A DNA stretch of 64,000 nucleotides from Allobosea sp. (GTDB lineage Bacteria; Pseudomonadota; Alphaproteobacteria; Rhizobiales; Beijerinckiaceae), in contig JAAEQB010000012.1 of the NCBI GenBank assembly GCA_024231975.1, positions 372,001 to 436,000 of the forward strand. Reading direction: 5' to 3'. Of this stretch, positions 24,571 through 33,745 are shown piece after piece (the first letter of the stretch is position 1; each line of letters begins with the position of its first letter). Both the position numbers and the translations under genes were made by a program. The notes under the pieces were generated by a model that was given only the letters and a program-made list of their open reading frames with translations, did no database searches and was not told the origin of the DNA.

Positions 24571-25194
24571 TCAGCCCTTCTGCCCGATCTTGCCCTCGCG
24601 ACCGGAGAGCAGTCTGGCAATATTCTCACGGTGCATGAACCAGAGCAGCAGCGCCAGGATCGCCATCAGCCCCGCCATCTGGACATCGCGCACCCAGAAC
24701 CAGAGCAGCAGCGGCGTCAGCAGGCTGGCGATCAGGGCCGAGAGCGAGGAATATTTGGTCAGATAGGCGATGCTGAGCCAGACCGCCGCGAAGATCAGCG
24801 CGATCGACCATTTCAGCCCGATCAGGATGCCGAGGAAGGTGGCGACGCCCTTGCCGCCCTTGAAACGCAGCCAGACCGGGAAGAGATGGCCGATGAAGGC
24901 GCCGAGGCCGGCGGCCAGCGCCGCGTTCTTGCCGCCGAGCAACCAGCCGGCGAGCAGCACTGCCGCCGTGCCTTTCAGCATATCGCCGAGCAGGGTCAGC
25001 GCCGCCAGCTTCTTGTTGCCGGTGCGCAGGACATTGGTCGCGCCGATATTGCCGGAACCGATCGTGCGCAGGTCCGGGCCGCCGGACAGCCGCGTCAGGA
25101 TGATGCCGAACGGGATCGAGCCGAAGAGATAGCCGAGGACGAGCGCGGCGAGCCCCATCGGGCTCGGATACGCCCAAGCGAACGCCTCAGCCAT
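24571..25194 (-). CDS. plsY: Acyl-phosphate:glycerol-3-phosphate acyltransferase PlsY
   Basis: Inner-membrane enzyme that transfers the acyl group of acyl-phosphate to glycerol-3-phosphate, the first step of phospholipid synthesis. It is a 207-residue protein with five predicted membrane segments and the conserved GSIPFG (about 24-29), GSGNIGATNVLR (about 46-57) and FKGGKGVATFLG (about 111-122) motifs. It lies between pyrC' and dprA in one operon. Confidence 0.96.
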   Translation of the reverse strand: MAEAFAWAYPSPMGLAALVLGYLFGSIPFGIILTRLSGGPDLRTIGSGNIGATNVLRTGNKKLAALTLLGDMLKGTAAVLLAGWLLGGKNAALAAGLGAFIGHLFPVWLRFKGGKGVATFLGILIGLKWSIALIFAAVWLSIAYLTKYSSLSALIASLLTPLLLWFWVRDVQMAGLMAILALLLWFMHRENIARLLSGREGKIGQKG

Positions 25195-25223
25195 GCAACC
25201 TCCCCTGCCCGTCTTGGTCGAAC

Positions 25224-26540
25224 TTACGCGGGTTCGCTGCGATAGACCACCCGGCCACCGACGAAGGTCGCCTGGACCAGCCCTTGCAGCCGCGCCTCGT
25301 CGAAGGGCGAGTTCTTGGCACGGGATTTAAGCTTGCGCTTGTCGACGACGAAAGGCGCGTCGACATCGATCAAGGCGAGATCTGCCGGCGCGCCGGCCGC
25401 CAGCCGGCCGCAGCCGAGACCGAGCAGTTTGGCCGGACGGCTCGACAGGGCGGCGAACAGCGAGGCAAGGCCGATCTGCTCGCCGTGATAGAGCCTGAGT
25501 GCCGCCGGCAGCAGCGTCTCGATGCCGAGCGCGCCATTGGCCGCCTCGGCGAAGGGCTGGCGCTTGGTCTCGACATCCTGCGGGTCGTGGTCGGAGACGA
25601 TGACATCGACCAGTCCCTCGGCCACCGCCTCGATCATCGCCAACCGCTCGTCCTCGTGCCGCAGCGGCGGCGAGACCTTGCAGAAGGTGCGGTATTCGCC
25701 AACGTCGTTTTCGTTCAGGCAGAGATTGTTGATCGAGACGCCGCAGGTGACGTTGAGCCCCTCTTCCTTTGCCCGGCGGACCAAAGCGAGCGAATCCGAG
25801 CAGGAGACCATGGCGGCGTGGTAGCGGGCGCCGGAGGCGCGGGCGAGGCGCAGGTCGCGCTCCAGCATCACCGTCTCGGCCTCGTGCGGAATGCCCGGCA
25901 GGCCCTTGCGGCTGGCGAACTCACCCTCGTTCATCACGCCGGTGCCGCGCAGATCGGGGTCTTCGACATGATTGATCAGCAGCGCGTCGAAATCGCGGGC
26001 ATAGATCATGGCGCGGCGCATGAGCTGCGGGTTACGCACGCCGTTGGCGCCGTCGCTGAAGGCGACCGCGCCGGCCTCTAACAGCAGGCCGAACTCGGTG
26101 ATCTCCTTGCCGGCGAGCCCCTTGGTCAGGGCCGCCGCCGGCAGGACGTTGACGATCGCCTTGTCGCGGGCGCGGCGCTTGATGAAGTCGATGACGGAGG
26201 GGTCGTCGATCGGCGGATCGGTATCGGGGCGGCAGATCACCGTGGTGACGCCGCCGGCTGCAGCAGCCTGCGAACCCGTCCCGAGCGTCTCGCGGAACTC
26301 GGCGCCGGGTTCGCCGAGGAAGGCGCGCAGGTCGACGAGGCCGGGCGCCAACACAAGGCCCTGGCCGTCCTCCGTCGCGATATCGGCCGGCAGTTCCGGA
26401 CGGTCGCCGCCCCAGTGGACGTCGGCGATTACGCCGTCGCGGATCAGAACGCTGCCGACGCCTTCGCGGCCGGAGGCGGGATCGACCAGCCGCGCACCGA
26501 GGATCGCACAGCTGCTCGTCTGCTCGCTGCTGTCAGCCAT
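25224..26540 (-). CDS. pyrC: Dihydroorotase-like protein lacking metal ligands (PyrC'/pseudo-dihydroorotase)
   Basis: A 438-residue protein of the type I dihydroorotase family, but the metal site is gone. The HxH of active enzymes (in the DLHVHLREPG context) is replaced by Arg72-Ala-Phe in DLRAFLGEPG. The HVS histidine is Met (YHAAMVS), and the PHH motif reads INN (VSINNLC). SDHDPQ keeps only part of the last motif. In Pseudomonas such inactive PyrC' chains are needed to assemble aspartate carbamoyltransferase. Its position next to pyrB fits that role, so a catalytic dihydroorotase is expected elsewhere in the genome. Automatic annotation will probably call it plain dihydroorotase. Confidence 0.9.
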   Translation of the reverse strand: MADSSEQTSSCAILGARLVDPASGREGVGSVLIRDGVIADVHWGGDRPELPADIATEDGQGLVLAPGLVDLRAFLGEPGAEFRETLGTGSQAAAAGGVTTVICRPDTDPPIDDPSVIDFIKRRARDKAIVNVLPAAALTKGLAGKEITEFGLLLEAGAVAFSDGANGVRNPQLMRRAMIYARDFDALLINHVEDPDLRGTGVMNEGEFASRKGLPGIPHEAETVMLERDLRLARASGARYHAAMVSCSDSLALVRRAKEEGLNVTCGVSINNLCLNENDVGEYRTFCKVSPPLRHEDERLAMIEAVAEGLVDVIVSDHDPQDVETKRQPFAEAANGALGIETLLPAALRLYHGEQIGLASLFAALSSRPAKLLGLGCGRLAAGAPADLALIDVDAPFVVDKRKLKSRAKNSPFDEARLQGLVQATFVGGRVVYRSEPA

Positions 26541-26775
26541 CGCTACGCTCGACCTCGTTCATGCGCTCGCGGCGCTGCGTGAAAACATAATGCCAGAACC
26601 CGACCAGCCCCCAGATGCCGACGCAGAGCAGAGCGCCGAGCAGCACGATCAGCCAGGTCCAGGCCGAGCGCGGCTCGGCATAGATGAAGCCGGCCATGAC
26701 CAGGAGATAGAGGCCGACGAAGACGATCCGAGCCCGGTGCATCTGACGCAGCAGCCAGGCGAGGAAGAGCTCCAT
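26533..26775 (-). CDS. Small membrane protein in the pyr operon
   Basis: An 80-residue protein with two hydrophobic segments (about 18-32 VFVGLYLLVMAGFIY and about 39-64 around TWLIVLLGALLCVGIWGLVG) and a basic C-terminal tail (QRRERMN). It is 5 bases after pyrB and overlaps pyrC' by 8 bases, so it is part of the same operon and translationally coupled. Function unknown; no family recognised. Confidence 0.7.
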   Translation of the reverse strand: MELFLAWLLRQMHRARIVFVGLYLLVMAGFIYAEPRSAWTWLIVLLGALLCVGIWGLVGFWHYVFTQRRERMNEVERSDG

Positions 26776-26780
26776 CGCGC

Positions 26781-27725
26781 TCAGCCATTTGGCAGATGCT
26801 GCGCGAGCGCATCGAGCACCGCCATGCGCACGGCGACGCCCATCTCGACCTGCTCACGGATCAGCGACTGGGCGCCGTCCGCCACCTCGGACGAGATCTC
26901 GACGCCGCGGTTCATCGGGCCGGGATGCATGACGAGCGCATCCGGCGCGGCCAGCGAGAGCTTGTCGCGATCAAGCCCGAAATAGCGGAAATACTCCTTC
27001 GAGGACGGGACGAAGGCGCCGTTCATGCGTTCGAGCTGGAGGCGCAGCATCATGACGATATCGACGCCCTCCAACCCCTTCTTCATGTCGCGGAAGACCT
27101 CGACGCCCATGCGCTCGACGCCAGCCGGCAGGAGTGTCGAGGGCGCGATCAGGCGCACCTTGGCGCCGAGCGCACTGAGCAGGATGATGTTGGAGCGGGC
27201 GACACGCGAATGCAGGATGTCGCCGCAGATCGCGACGGTGAGCCCGGCGATGCGGCCCTTATTGCGGCGGATCGTCAGCGCGTCGAGCAGCGCCTGCGTC
27301 GGGTGCTCATGGGCGCCGTCGCCGGCATTGACCACCGAGCAATCGACCTTGCGGGCGAGCAGATTGACCGCGCCGGCGGCGTGATGGCGCACGACCAGGA
27401 TGTCGGGCCGCATCGCGTTCAGCGTCGCGGCGGTGTCGATCAGCGTCTCGCCCTTCTTCACCGAGGAGGAGCCGACCGACATGTTCATCACGTCGGCGCC
27501 GAGCCGCTTGCCCGCCAGCTCGAACGAGGCCTGCGTCCGCGTCGAGGGTTCGAAGAACAGGTTGATCTGGGTGCGGCCACGCAGCGTCGCCGTCTTTTTC
27601 TCGATCTGCCGTGAGAGCGCGACATAGGTCTCGGCGCGCTCGAGCAGGGCTTCGATATCCAAATGGGACAGCCCCTCGATCCCGAGGAGGTGCCGGTGCG
27701 GATAGAGCGGTGCGGTCGATGTCAT
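26781..27725 (-). CDS. pyrB: Aspartate carbamoyltransferase catalytic subunit
   Basis: Joins carbamoyl phosphate and aspartate in pyrimidine synthesis. It is a 314-residue protein with the carbamoyl-phosphate motif FFEPSTRTQASFE (about 56-68), the HPTQALLD motif (about 140-147) and the MHPGPMNRG loop near 267-275. No pyrI is present. It is followed by a small membrane protein and the inactive dihydroorotase homologue, the arrangement expected for a PyrB/PyrC' dodecamer. Confidence 0.96.
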   Translation of the reverse strand: MTSTAPLYPHRHLLGIEGLSHLDIEALLERAETYVALSRQIEKKTATLRGRTQINLFFEPSTRTQASFELAGKRLGADVMNMSVGSSSVKKGETLIDTAATLNAMRPDILVVRHHAAGAVNLLARKVDCSVVNAGDGAHEHPTQALLDALTIRRNKGRIAGLTVAICGDILHSRVARSNIILLSALGAKVRLIAPSTLLPAGVERMGVEVFRDMKKGLEGVDIVMMLRLQLERMNGAFVPSSKEYFRYFGLDRDKLSLAAPDALVMHPGPMNRGVEISSEVADGAQSLIREQVEMGVAVRMAVLDALAQHLPNG

Positions 27726-27789
27726 TTGAAGACCGCTGTTTAGGGGCGAGTCGTGGCCGGCGCAAGGCGGCGCGCAGCTTCTTTGTGGG

Positions 27790-28611
27790 TCACTCGGCTT
27801 TCAGGCTGTAGATATGCGCCTCGCCCGGGAACTGGCGGCCGCGCACTTCGGCGGCATAGGTCCGAACCGCCTCGCGCGCCTGCCCTGCCAAGTCGCCATA
27901 GGCCTTGACGAATTTCGGCACACGGCCGGTGAGGCCGAGCATGTCGTCGAGGACGAGCACCTGGCCGTCGCAGGCCGCCGAGGCGCCGATCCCGATGGTC
28001 GGGATCGCGATCCGTCCGGTGATCTCGACAGCCAGAGGCTCGGCCACCGCCTCTACCACCAGGGAAAAGGCGCCGGCATCGGCAATTGCCGTCGCATCGG
28101 CGATGAGCGCCGGCCACTCAGCCTTGCTGCGACCCTGCGCCTTGTAGCCGCCGAGCGTGTTGACCGCCTGCGGCGTCAGGCCGACATGGCCCATCACCGG
28201 CACGCCGCGCTCGACCAGGAAGCGGACCGTCTCCGCCATCCGCTGCCCACCTTCGAGCTTCACCGCGCCGGCACCGGCTTCCTTCAGCAGCCTGGCAGCG
28301 TTGCGGAAGGCCTGCTCCCGGCTTTCCTCATAGCTGCCGAAGGGCATGTCGATCACGACGAGCGAGCGCGTCGTGGCGCGCGTCACCGCCTGGCCGTGCA
28401 GGCTCATCATCTCCAGCGTCACCGGGACCGTGCTGTCGAGGCCGTAGACCACCATGCCGAGCGAGTCGCCGACCAGGGCGATGTCCGCGACCTCGTCGAC
28501 GATCTTCGCCATCGGCGCCGTATAGGCGGTCAGGGCGACGAGCGGCTCGCCGCCCTTGCGCCCCCGGATATCGAGCGAGGTCAGCCGGCTTGTCCTGTTC
28601 TGCGACGACAT
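27790..28611 (-). CDS. panB: 3-methyl-2-oxobutanoate hydroxymethyltransferase
   Basis: First committed step of pantothenate synthesis: transfers a hydroxymethyl group from methylene-tetrahydrofolate to ketoisovalerate. Motifs: LTAYTAPMAKI (about 27-37), LVGDSLGMVVYG (about 47-58, with the metal-binding Asp), KLEGGQ (about 117-122) and GIGASAACDGQVLV (about 206-219). The internal ATG with GGAGAGCCCCGC upstream gives 273 residues, the normal length; a frame starting 41 residues earlier is unrelated. No panC is adjacent. Confidence 0.95.
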   Translation of the reverse strand: MSSQNRTSRLTSLDIRGRKGGEPLVALTAYTAPMAKIVDEVADIALVGDSLGMVVYGLDSTVPVTLEMMSLHGQAVTRATTRSLVVIDMPFGSYEESREQAFRNAARLLKEAGAGAVKLEGGQRMAETVRFLVERGVPVMGHVGLTPQAVNTLGGYKAQGRSKAEWPALIADATAIADAGAFSLVVEAVAEPLAVEITGRIAIPTIGIGASAACDGQVLVLDDMLGLTGRVPKFVKAYGDLAGQAREAVRTYAAEVRGRQFPGEAHIYSLKAE

Positions 28612-28826
28612 GCGGGGCTCTCCATGACATACATCAAAAACAGCGTTGGCTGGTGACCTAACCTGACCACCCTGCCCTCGAAAAGCAGAATCGGGTTTGA
28701 CAGGACCGGCCGCGTGAACCACTTTCGCGCGCAATCCCGAACCGCTATCAACGCGCCCCGCGCCAAGTTCGGCGAGGCCGGCATGCCAATGCCGCCCCGC
28801 TCCTTGCCTACGAGATCGAAAGCGTC

Positions 28827-31469
28827 ATGAAGCTCCTCGTCGTCGAGTCGCCGGCCAAGGCCAAGACGATCAACAAGTATCTGGGCTCCGACTACGAGGT
28901 CATCGCCTCGTTCGGGCACATTCGCGACCTGCCCGCGAAGGACGGCTCGGTCGATCCCGAGAACGACTTCGCCATGCTGTGGGAGACCGAGGGGCGCGGC
29001 GCCAAGCAGGTCGCCGAGATCGCGCGCGCGGCGAAGAACGCCGAAAAGGTCATCCTCGCGACCGACCCGGATCGCGAAGGCGAGGCGATCTCCTGGCATG
29101 TGCTGGAGGCGCTGAACCAGAAGCGGGCTATCAAGGGCATCCCGGTCGAGCGCGTGACCTTCAACGCCGTGACCAAGGACGCCGTGCAGAAGGCGCTGGC
29201 CAATCCGCGCCCGATCGACCAGGCGCTGGTCGACGCCTATCTCGCCCGCCGGGCGCTGGACTATCTCGTCGGCTTCACGCTGTCGCCGGTGCTGTGGCGC
29301 AAGCTGCCAGGCGCACGCTCGGCCGGACGCGTGCAGTCGGTCGCGCTGCGCCTGGTCTGCGACCGCGAGCGTGAGATCGAGGCCTTCCGGGCCCGCGAAT
29401 ACTGGTCGCTGGTCGCAACGCTCGCGACCCAGAGCGGCGCGACCTTCGACGCCCGCCTCTCCGGCGCTGACGGCAAGAAAATCACCCGCCTCGACATTGG
29501 CACGGGCGAGGAGGCGCACGCCTTCAAGGCCGCGCTGGAGACCGCGCGCTTCTCGGTCGCCGAGGTCGAGGCCAAGCCGGTCAAGCGCCATCCGCAGCCG
29601 CCCTTCCAGACCTCGACCTTGCAGCAGGAGGCCTCGCGCAAGCTCGGCATGGCGCCGGCCCGTACCATGCAGGTGGCGCAGCGCCTCTATGAAGGCGTCG
29701 ACATCGGCGGCGAGACCGTCGGCCTGATCACCTATATGCGTACCGACGGCGTCGACATGGACGGCTCGGCGATCGCGGCGGCGCGCCGCGTCATCGGCAA
29801 GGAATTCGGCGACAATTACGTGCCGGGCGTGCCGCGCAAGTACACCGTCAAAGCCAAGAACGCGCAGGAAGCGCACGAGGCGATCCGCCCGACCGATCTC
29901 GGCCGCCTGCCCGCCATGGTCGCGCGTCATCTCGAGCCGGAGCAGGCCAAGCTGTATGAGCTGATCTGGAAGCGCACCATCGCCAGCCAGATGGAATCGG
30001 CCTCGATCGAGCGCACCACGGTCGATATCGCCGCCCAGGTCGGCGCCCGCGCACTCGAACTGCGCGCCACCGGCCAGGTCGTGCTCTTCGACGGCTTCCT
30101 GACGCTCTATCAGGAGAGCCGGGACGACGAAGAGGACGAGGATTCGAAGAAGCTGCCGCTGATGAAGGCCGGCGACCCGCTGGAGAAGCGCGCCATCGCC
30201 GCCGACCAGCACTTCACCGAGCCGCCGCCGCGCTTCTCGGAAGCGAGCCTGGTCAAGCGCATGGAAGAGCTCGGTATCGGCCGGCCGTCGACCTATGCCG
30301 CAACGCTCGCCACCCTGCGCGACCGCGAATATGTCCGCGTCGAGAAGAAGCGCCTGGTGCCCGAGGACAAGGGCATGCTGGTCACCGCGTTCCTCGAATC
30401 CTTCTTCAAGCGCTATGTCGAGTTCGACTTCACCGCCAGCCTGGAAGAGAAGCTCGACCTGGTTTCCAGCGGCGATGTCGACTGGAAGGCGCTGTTGCGC
30501 GAGTTCTGGGACGAGTTCACCAAGTCGATCGGCGAGACCAAGGAGCTGCGCGTCGGCGACGTGCTGGAGGCGCTGAACGGCATCCTGGGCGAGCACGTCT
30601 TCCCGCCGCGGGCGGATGGCGGCGATCCGCGCAGTTGCCAAGTCTGCGGCACCGGCACGCTCTCGCTCAAGCTCGGCAAGTTCGGCGCCTTCGTCGGCTG
30701 CTCGAATTATCCCGAATGCCGCTTCACCCGCCCGCTCAGCGCCTCCGCCGCCGATGGCGAGGCCTCGGCCGAGGGCGGGCAGGTCGTCAACGGCGTGCGC
30801 ACGCTCGGCAAGGATCCCGTCACCGATCTCGAGGTCACCGCGCGCGAAGGCCGCTTCGGCCCCTATATCCAGCTCGGCGACGGCGAGAAGCCGAAGCGTT
30901 CGAGCCTGCCCAAGGGCGAGACCGTCGGCTCGCTGACGCTGGAGAAGGCGCTCGCTCTGCTCTCACTGCCGCGCGAGGTCGCGAAGCATCCGACCAGCGG
31001 CGAGCCGATCCTCGCCGGCATCGGCCGCTACGGGCCTTACGTCCAGCACGGCAAGACCTACGCCAATATCGACAAGGACGACAATATCCTCGACATCGGC
31101 GCCAACCGGGCGATCGACCTGATCGTCGCCAAGGAGAGTGGCGCGGGCGGTCGCCGCTTCGGCAACGCCGCTGCAACGCCGGGCCGCGATCTCGGCGAGC
31201 ACCCGCAGGGCGGCAAGATGGAGGTCAAGGCCGGCCGCTACGGCCCCTATGTGGCCTGGGGCAAGGTCTACGCTACCCTGCCGAAGACAATGGCGCAGGA
31301 AAGCATCACCGCCGAGCAGGCGATCGAGCTGGTCAACGCCAAGGCAGCGGCCGGCGGCGGCGCCAAGAGCAAGGCGAAGGCGCCCGCCAAGAAGCCCGCG
31401 GCCGCCAAGAAGGCGCCGGCGAAGGCCAAGAGCGCCAAGCCCAAGAAAGCAAGCGCAACCGAGGGCTGA
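28827..31469 (+). CDS. topA: DNA topoisomerase I
   Basis: Type IA topoisomerase that relaxes negative supercoils. It is 880 residues long: Toprim domain at the N-terminus (VVESPAKAKTI at 5-15; the DPDREGE metal site around 89-95), a catalytic core with the active-site Tyr in GLITYMRTDG (about 300), one C4 zinc finger (about 605-635, cysteines in CQVCG and CSNYPEC), further C-terminal repeats with RYGPYV motifs (about 735 and 805), and a Lys/Ala-rich tail after 840. Divergent from panB with a 215-base gap that contains a TTGACA hexamer at 28697-28702. Confidence 0.97.
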   Translation: MKLLVVESPAKAKTINKYLGSDYEVIASFGHIRDLPAKDGSVDPENDFAMLWETEGRGAKQVAEIARAAKNAEKVILATDPDREGEAISWHVLEALNQKRAIKGIPVERVTFNAVTKDAVQKALANPRPIDQALVDAYLARRALDYLVGFTLSPVLWRKLPGARSAGRVQSVALRLVCDREREIEAFRAREYWSLVATLATQSGATFDARLSGADGKKITRLDIGTGEEAHAFKAALETARFSVAEVEAKPVKRHPQPPFQTSTLQQEASRKLGMAPARTMQVAQRLYEGVDIGGETVGLITYMRTDGVDMDGSAIAAARRVIGKEFGDNYVPGVPRKYTVKAKNAQEAHEAIRPTDLGRLPAMVARHLEPEQAKLYELIWKRTIASQMESASIERTTVDIAAQVGARALELRATGQVVLFDGFLTLYQESRDDEEDEDSKKLPLMKAGDPLEKRAIAADQHFTEPPPRFSEASLVKRMEELGIGRPSTYAATLATLRDREYVRVEKKRLVPEDKGMLVTAFLESFFKRYVEFDFTASLEEKLDLVSSGDVDWKALLREFWDEFTKSIGETKELRVGDVLEALNGILGEHVFPPRADGGDPRSCQVCGTGTLSLKLGKFGAFVGCSNYPECRFTRPLSASAADGEASAEGGQVVNGVRTLGKDPVTDLEVTAREGRFGPYIQLGDGEKPKRSSLPKGETVGSLTLEKALALLSLPREVAKHPTSGEPILAGIGRYGPYVQHGKTYANIDKDDNILDIGANRAIDLIVAKESGAGGRRFGNAAATPGRDLGEHPQGGKMEVKAGRYGPYVAWGKVYATLPKTMAQESITAEQAIELVNAKAAAGGGAKSKAKAPAKKPAAAKKAPAKAKSAKPKKASATEG

Positions 31470-31481
31470 GACGAGTCACGG

Positions 31482-31490
31482 TTAACTCCG
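31482..31490 (+). promoter_or_regulatory. TTAACTCCG motif upstream of the chemoreceptor gene
   Basis: Same 9-mer as at 1614-1622, at nearly the same distance (72 bases) from the start codon. It may be a shared promoter element of the diguanylate cyclase and chemoreceptor genes. Confidence 0.2.
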
Positions 31491-31553
31491 GATTCAAAGC
31501 CTCTCGTTACCTTGCAGCGCCGCAGTCGAACTAGCGGCCTGCGAGGGGACATC

Positions 31554-33641
31554 ATGAAATCCATCAGGACCCAGATTCTGGGGCTGATCGCGATTGTCGC
31601 GGCCGGCGCCTTGGTTGCACTCGGCTGCGCTTTGCTGGCGATGACCCGCATCGACACGATGAACGACCGTTCGTCGCAGCAGAACCACATCGCCCTCGCC
31701 GCCGAGCGGCTCAATGCCGCGGTCAATCTGGTCGTCGCCGATTCCTACCTCGTCTACACCGCCCGCAACCCGCATTTCGCCGGGATCGCCGCGACTACGA
31801 TCGAGGGCGGCCTGACCAGGGTCGAGGAGCGCCGCAAGGATCTCGCCAAGCTCATCCCCCCGGCCGAGCGCGAGCGCATGGAGAAGATCAGCGCGCTGAT
31901 CAGCGAATTCGTCGCCATCCGGCTGGAGACGACGCGCATGGTCCGTGAGATCTCGGCCCGCGCGGCGGAAGCCTGGGGCAACAGCGACGCCAGCAAGAAG
32001 AACCGCGCGACGCTGCAGGAAGAGCTGACGTCGCTGAGCAGCTTCAATGAAACCCTCGCCAATGAGGTCGATGCGGCCTCCAGCGCCTTCTCGGGGCAGG
32101 TGCGGACCTGGCTGCCGGTCGCGCTGGTCGTGGTGCTCGGCGGCGCGATCTTCGGCGCGCTGATCTTCTCGCGGCGCTCGATCATCCGCCCTCTCGTCGA
32201 CCTCGGCGGGACGATGAGCCGCCTGACCGCGGGCGAGACCCAGATCGAGGTCCCTCACACCAAGCGCCGCGACGAGATCGGCGAGATGGCGCGGGCGGTC
32301 TCGGTTCTGCGCCAGAGCACCGAGCAGGTCGCGCTGCTGCAGGAGCAGGAGCGCGCCGCCTCTGCCGCGCGCATCCGCTCGGCCGATGCGATGGCCTCGG
32401 TGGTGTCGGATGTCGGCGAGGTCGTCGCAGCCGCAGCCGCCGGCGATTTCTCGGCCCGGCTGCAGATCGATCACGGCGACGAGCAGATGCAGAAGCTGGT
32501 CGCGGGGATCAACGAGATCAACGCAGTGGTCGACAATGCCACGACGGAGTTCGTCGCGGTACTGCAGGCGCTTGCCGCCGGCGACCTGACCAATCAGGTA
32601 CCGACCGCCTATCGCGGCCGCTTCGCCGAATTGAAGGACGCGATCAACGAGACGCTGGCGCGCCTGTCTTCGACTGTCGGCACGATCCAGACCATGTCGG
32701 CCGATGTCGGCCTGTCGGCGCGCGAGATCAACATGGGCGCCGACGATCTCTCCAAGCGGACAGAAGAACAGGCTTCCTCGCTGGAAGAGAGTGCGGCGAC
32801 GACGGAGCAGCTCGCCGCTTCGGTGAAGGCTGCCGCCCAGGCCGCCCAGCAGGCAGTGCGCCAGGCCGGCGAAGCGATGCAGGTGGCGCAGGCCGGCGGC
32901 AACATCGTCACCGACGCCGTTTCGGCGATGGAGCGGATCGAGCAGGCCTCGAAGAAGATCTCCGACATCACACGCGTGATCGACGACATCGCCTTCCAGA
33001 CCAATCTGCTGGCGCTCAACGCAGCGGTCGAGGCCGCGCGGGCGGGCGATGCCGGCAAGGGCTTCGCGGTCGTCGCTTCGGAGGTCCGGTCGCTCGCCCA
33101 GCGTTCGGGCGAGGCGGCCAAGGACATCTCCGGCCTGATCTCTTCCTCGAACACCGAGGTCGATGCTGGCGTGAAGCTGGTGCGTCAGGCCGGCGACGCG
33201 CTGACCCGCATCGTCTCGGCCTCGCAGAGCGTCCAGGCGACCGTCTCGGAGGTCGCAGCCGCCTCGAGCGAGCAGGCCAATGGCATCGAGGAAATGAGCC
33301 AGACCGTCGCGCATATGGACGAGATGACCCAGGCGAACGCGGCCCTGGCCGAACAGAGCGCCGCCTCGGCCGGCGCGCTGTCGAGCAAGATCGGCGAGCT
33401 CAACGCCCTGGTCGCCGGCTTCCGGACCAATGAGAGCGCTGCGGCCTTGTCGCATCAGCCGGCTGCATTTGAATTGGCTGGCGCCTCTGAACCCGGACGC
33501 CTGCAGCAACTGGCTGAAGCCGCTTTTGCCCAGCAGAGGCCAGCACCACGTCGCGAACGTGCTGTACCCGCCCCTATGCCGGCCCCTGCCCGCAAGGTCG
33601 TCAACGCTCGCGGCGGTGACGCAGGCTGGGAAGAGTTCTGA
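31554..33641 (+). CDS. Methyl-accepting chemotaxis protein
   Basis: A 695-residue transmembrane chemoreceptor: TM1 at about 7-30, a periplasmic helical sensor of about 150 residues (four-helix-bundle type), TM2 at about 184-205, a HAMP domain at about 206-260 (RRDEIGEMARAVSVLR), a second HAMP-like linker to about 380, and the cytoplasmic signalling domain whose hairpin tip (about 470-500) contains DDIAFQTNLLALNAAVEAAR. The chain ends in GWEEF, which matches the xWxxF/Y pentapeptide used to tether CheR. The ligand cannot be inferred. GCGAGGGGACATC precedes the ATG. Confidence 0.94.
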   Translation: MKSIRTQILGLIAIVAAGALVALGCALLAMTRIDTMNDRSSQQNHIALAAERLNAAVNLVVADSYLVYTARNPHFAGIAATTIEGGLTRVEERRKDLAKLIPPAERERMEKISALISEFVAIRLETTRMVREISARAAEAWGNSDASKKNRATLQEELTSLSSFNETLANEVDAASSAFSGQVRTWLPVALVVVLGGAIFGALIFSRRSIIRPLVDLGGTMSRLTAGETQIEVPHTKRRDEIGEMARAVSVLRQSTEQVALLQEQERAASAARIRSADAMASVVSDVGEVVAAAAAGDFSARLQIDHGDEQMQKLVAGINEINAVVDNATTEFVAVLQALAAGDLTNQVPTAYRGRFAELKDAINETLARLSSTVGTIQTMSADVGLSAREINMGADDLSKRTEEQASSLEESAATTEQLAASVKAAAQAAQQAVRQAGEAMQVAQAGGNIVTDAVSAMERIEQASKKISDITRVIDDIAFQTNLLALNAAVEAARAGDAGKGFAVVASEVRSLAQRSGEAAKDISGLISSSNTEVDAGVKLVRQAGDALTRIVSASQSVQATVSEVAAASSEQANGIEEMSQTVAHMDEMTQANAALAEQSAASAGALSSKIGELNALVAGFRTNESAAALSHQPAAFELAGASEPGRLQQLAEAAFAQQRPAPRRERAVPAPMPAPARKVVNARGGDAGWEEF

Positions 33642-33745
33642 AACAGACGTTCGGTGCGGGGCCTCGGCAACTCCGGAGCCCTGCGCGCTGCTCGAACTGG
33701 GGAATTGGGTCAGGGGTCAGCTGCGTGCTGGCCCTTATTCGTTCG

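Noticed and set aside
25224..26540. Catalytic dihydroorotase
   Set aside because: The metal-binding histidines are missing at three separate motifs, so an active zinc enzyme is not supported.
28697..28702. TTGACA as the -35 box of topA
   Set aside because: No convincing -10 element at 16-18 bases spacing, so a promoter is not called.
28581..30641. A 686-codon open frame opposite topA
   Set aside because: It is antisense to a clearly identified gene; its translation is rich in Arg, Asp, Gly and Ala without any domain, as expected from GC-rich codon structure.
31494..33509. A 671-codon open frame opposite the chemoreceptor gene
   Set aside because: Antisense shadow; the plus strand encodes a complete chemoreceptor and the antisense protein has no motifs.
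33642..33745. GC-rich gap with partial complementarity considered as tRNA or terminator
   Set aside because: No cloverleaf or T-loop pattern and only weak, interrupted pairing.
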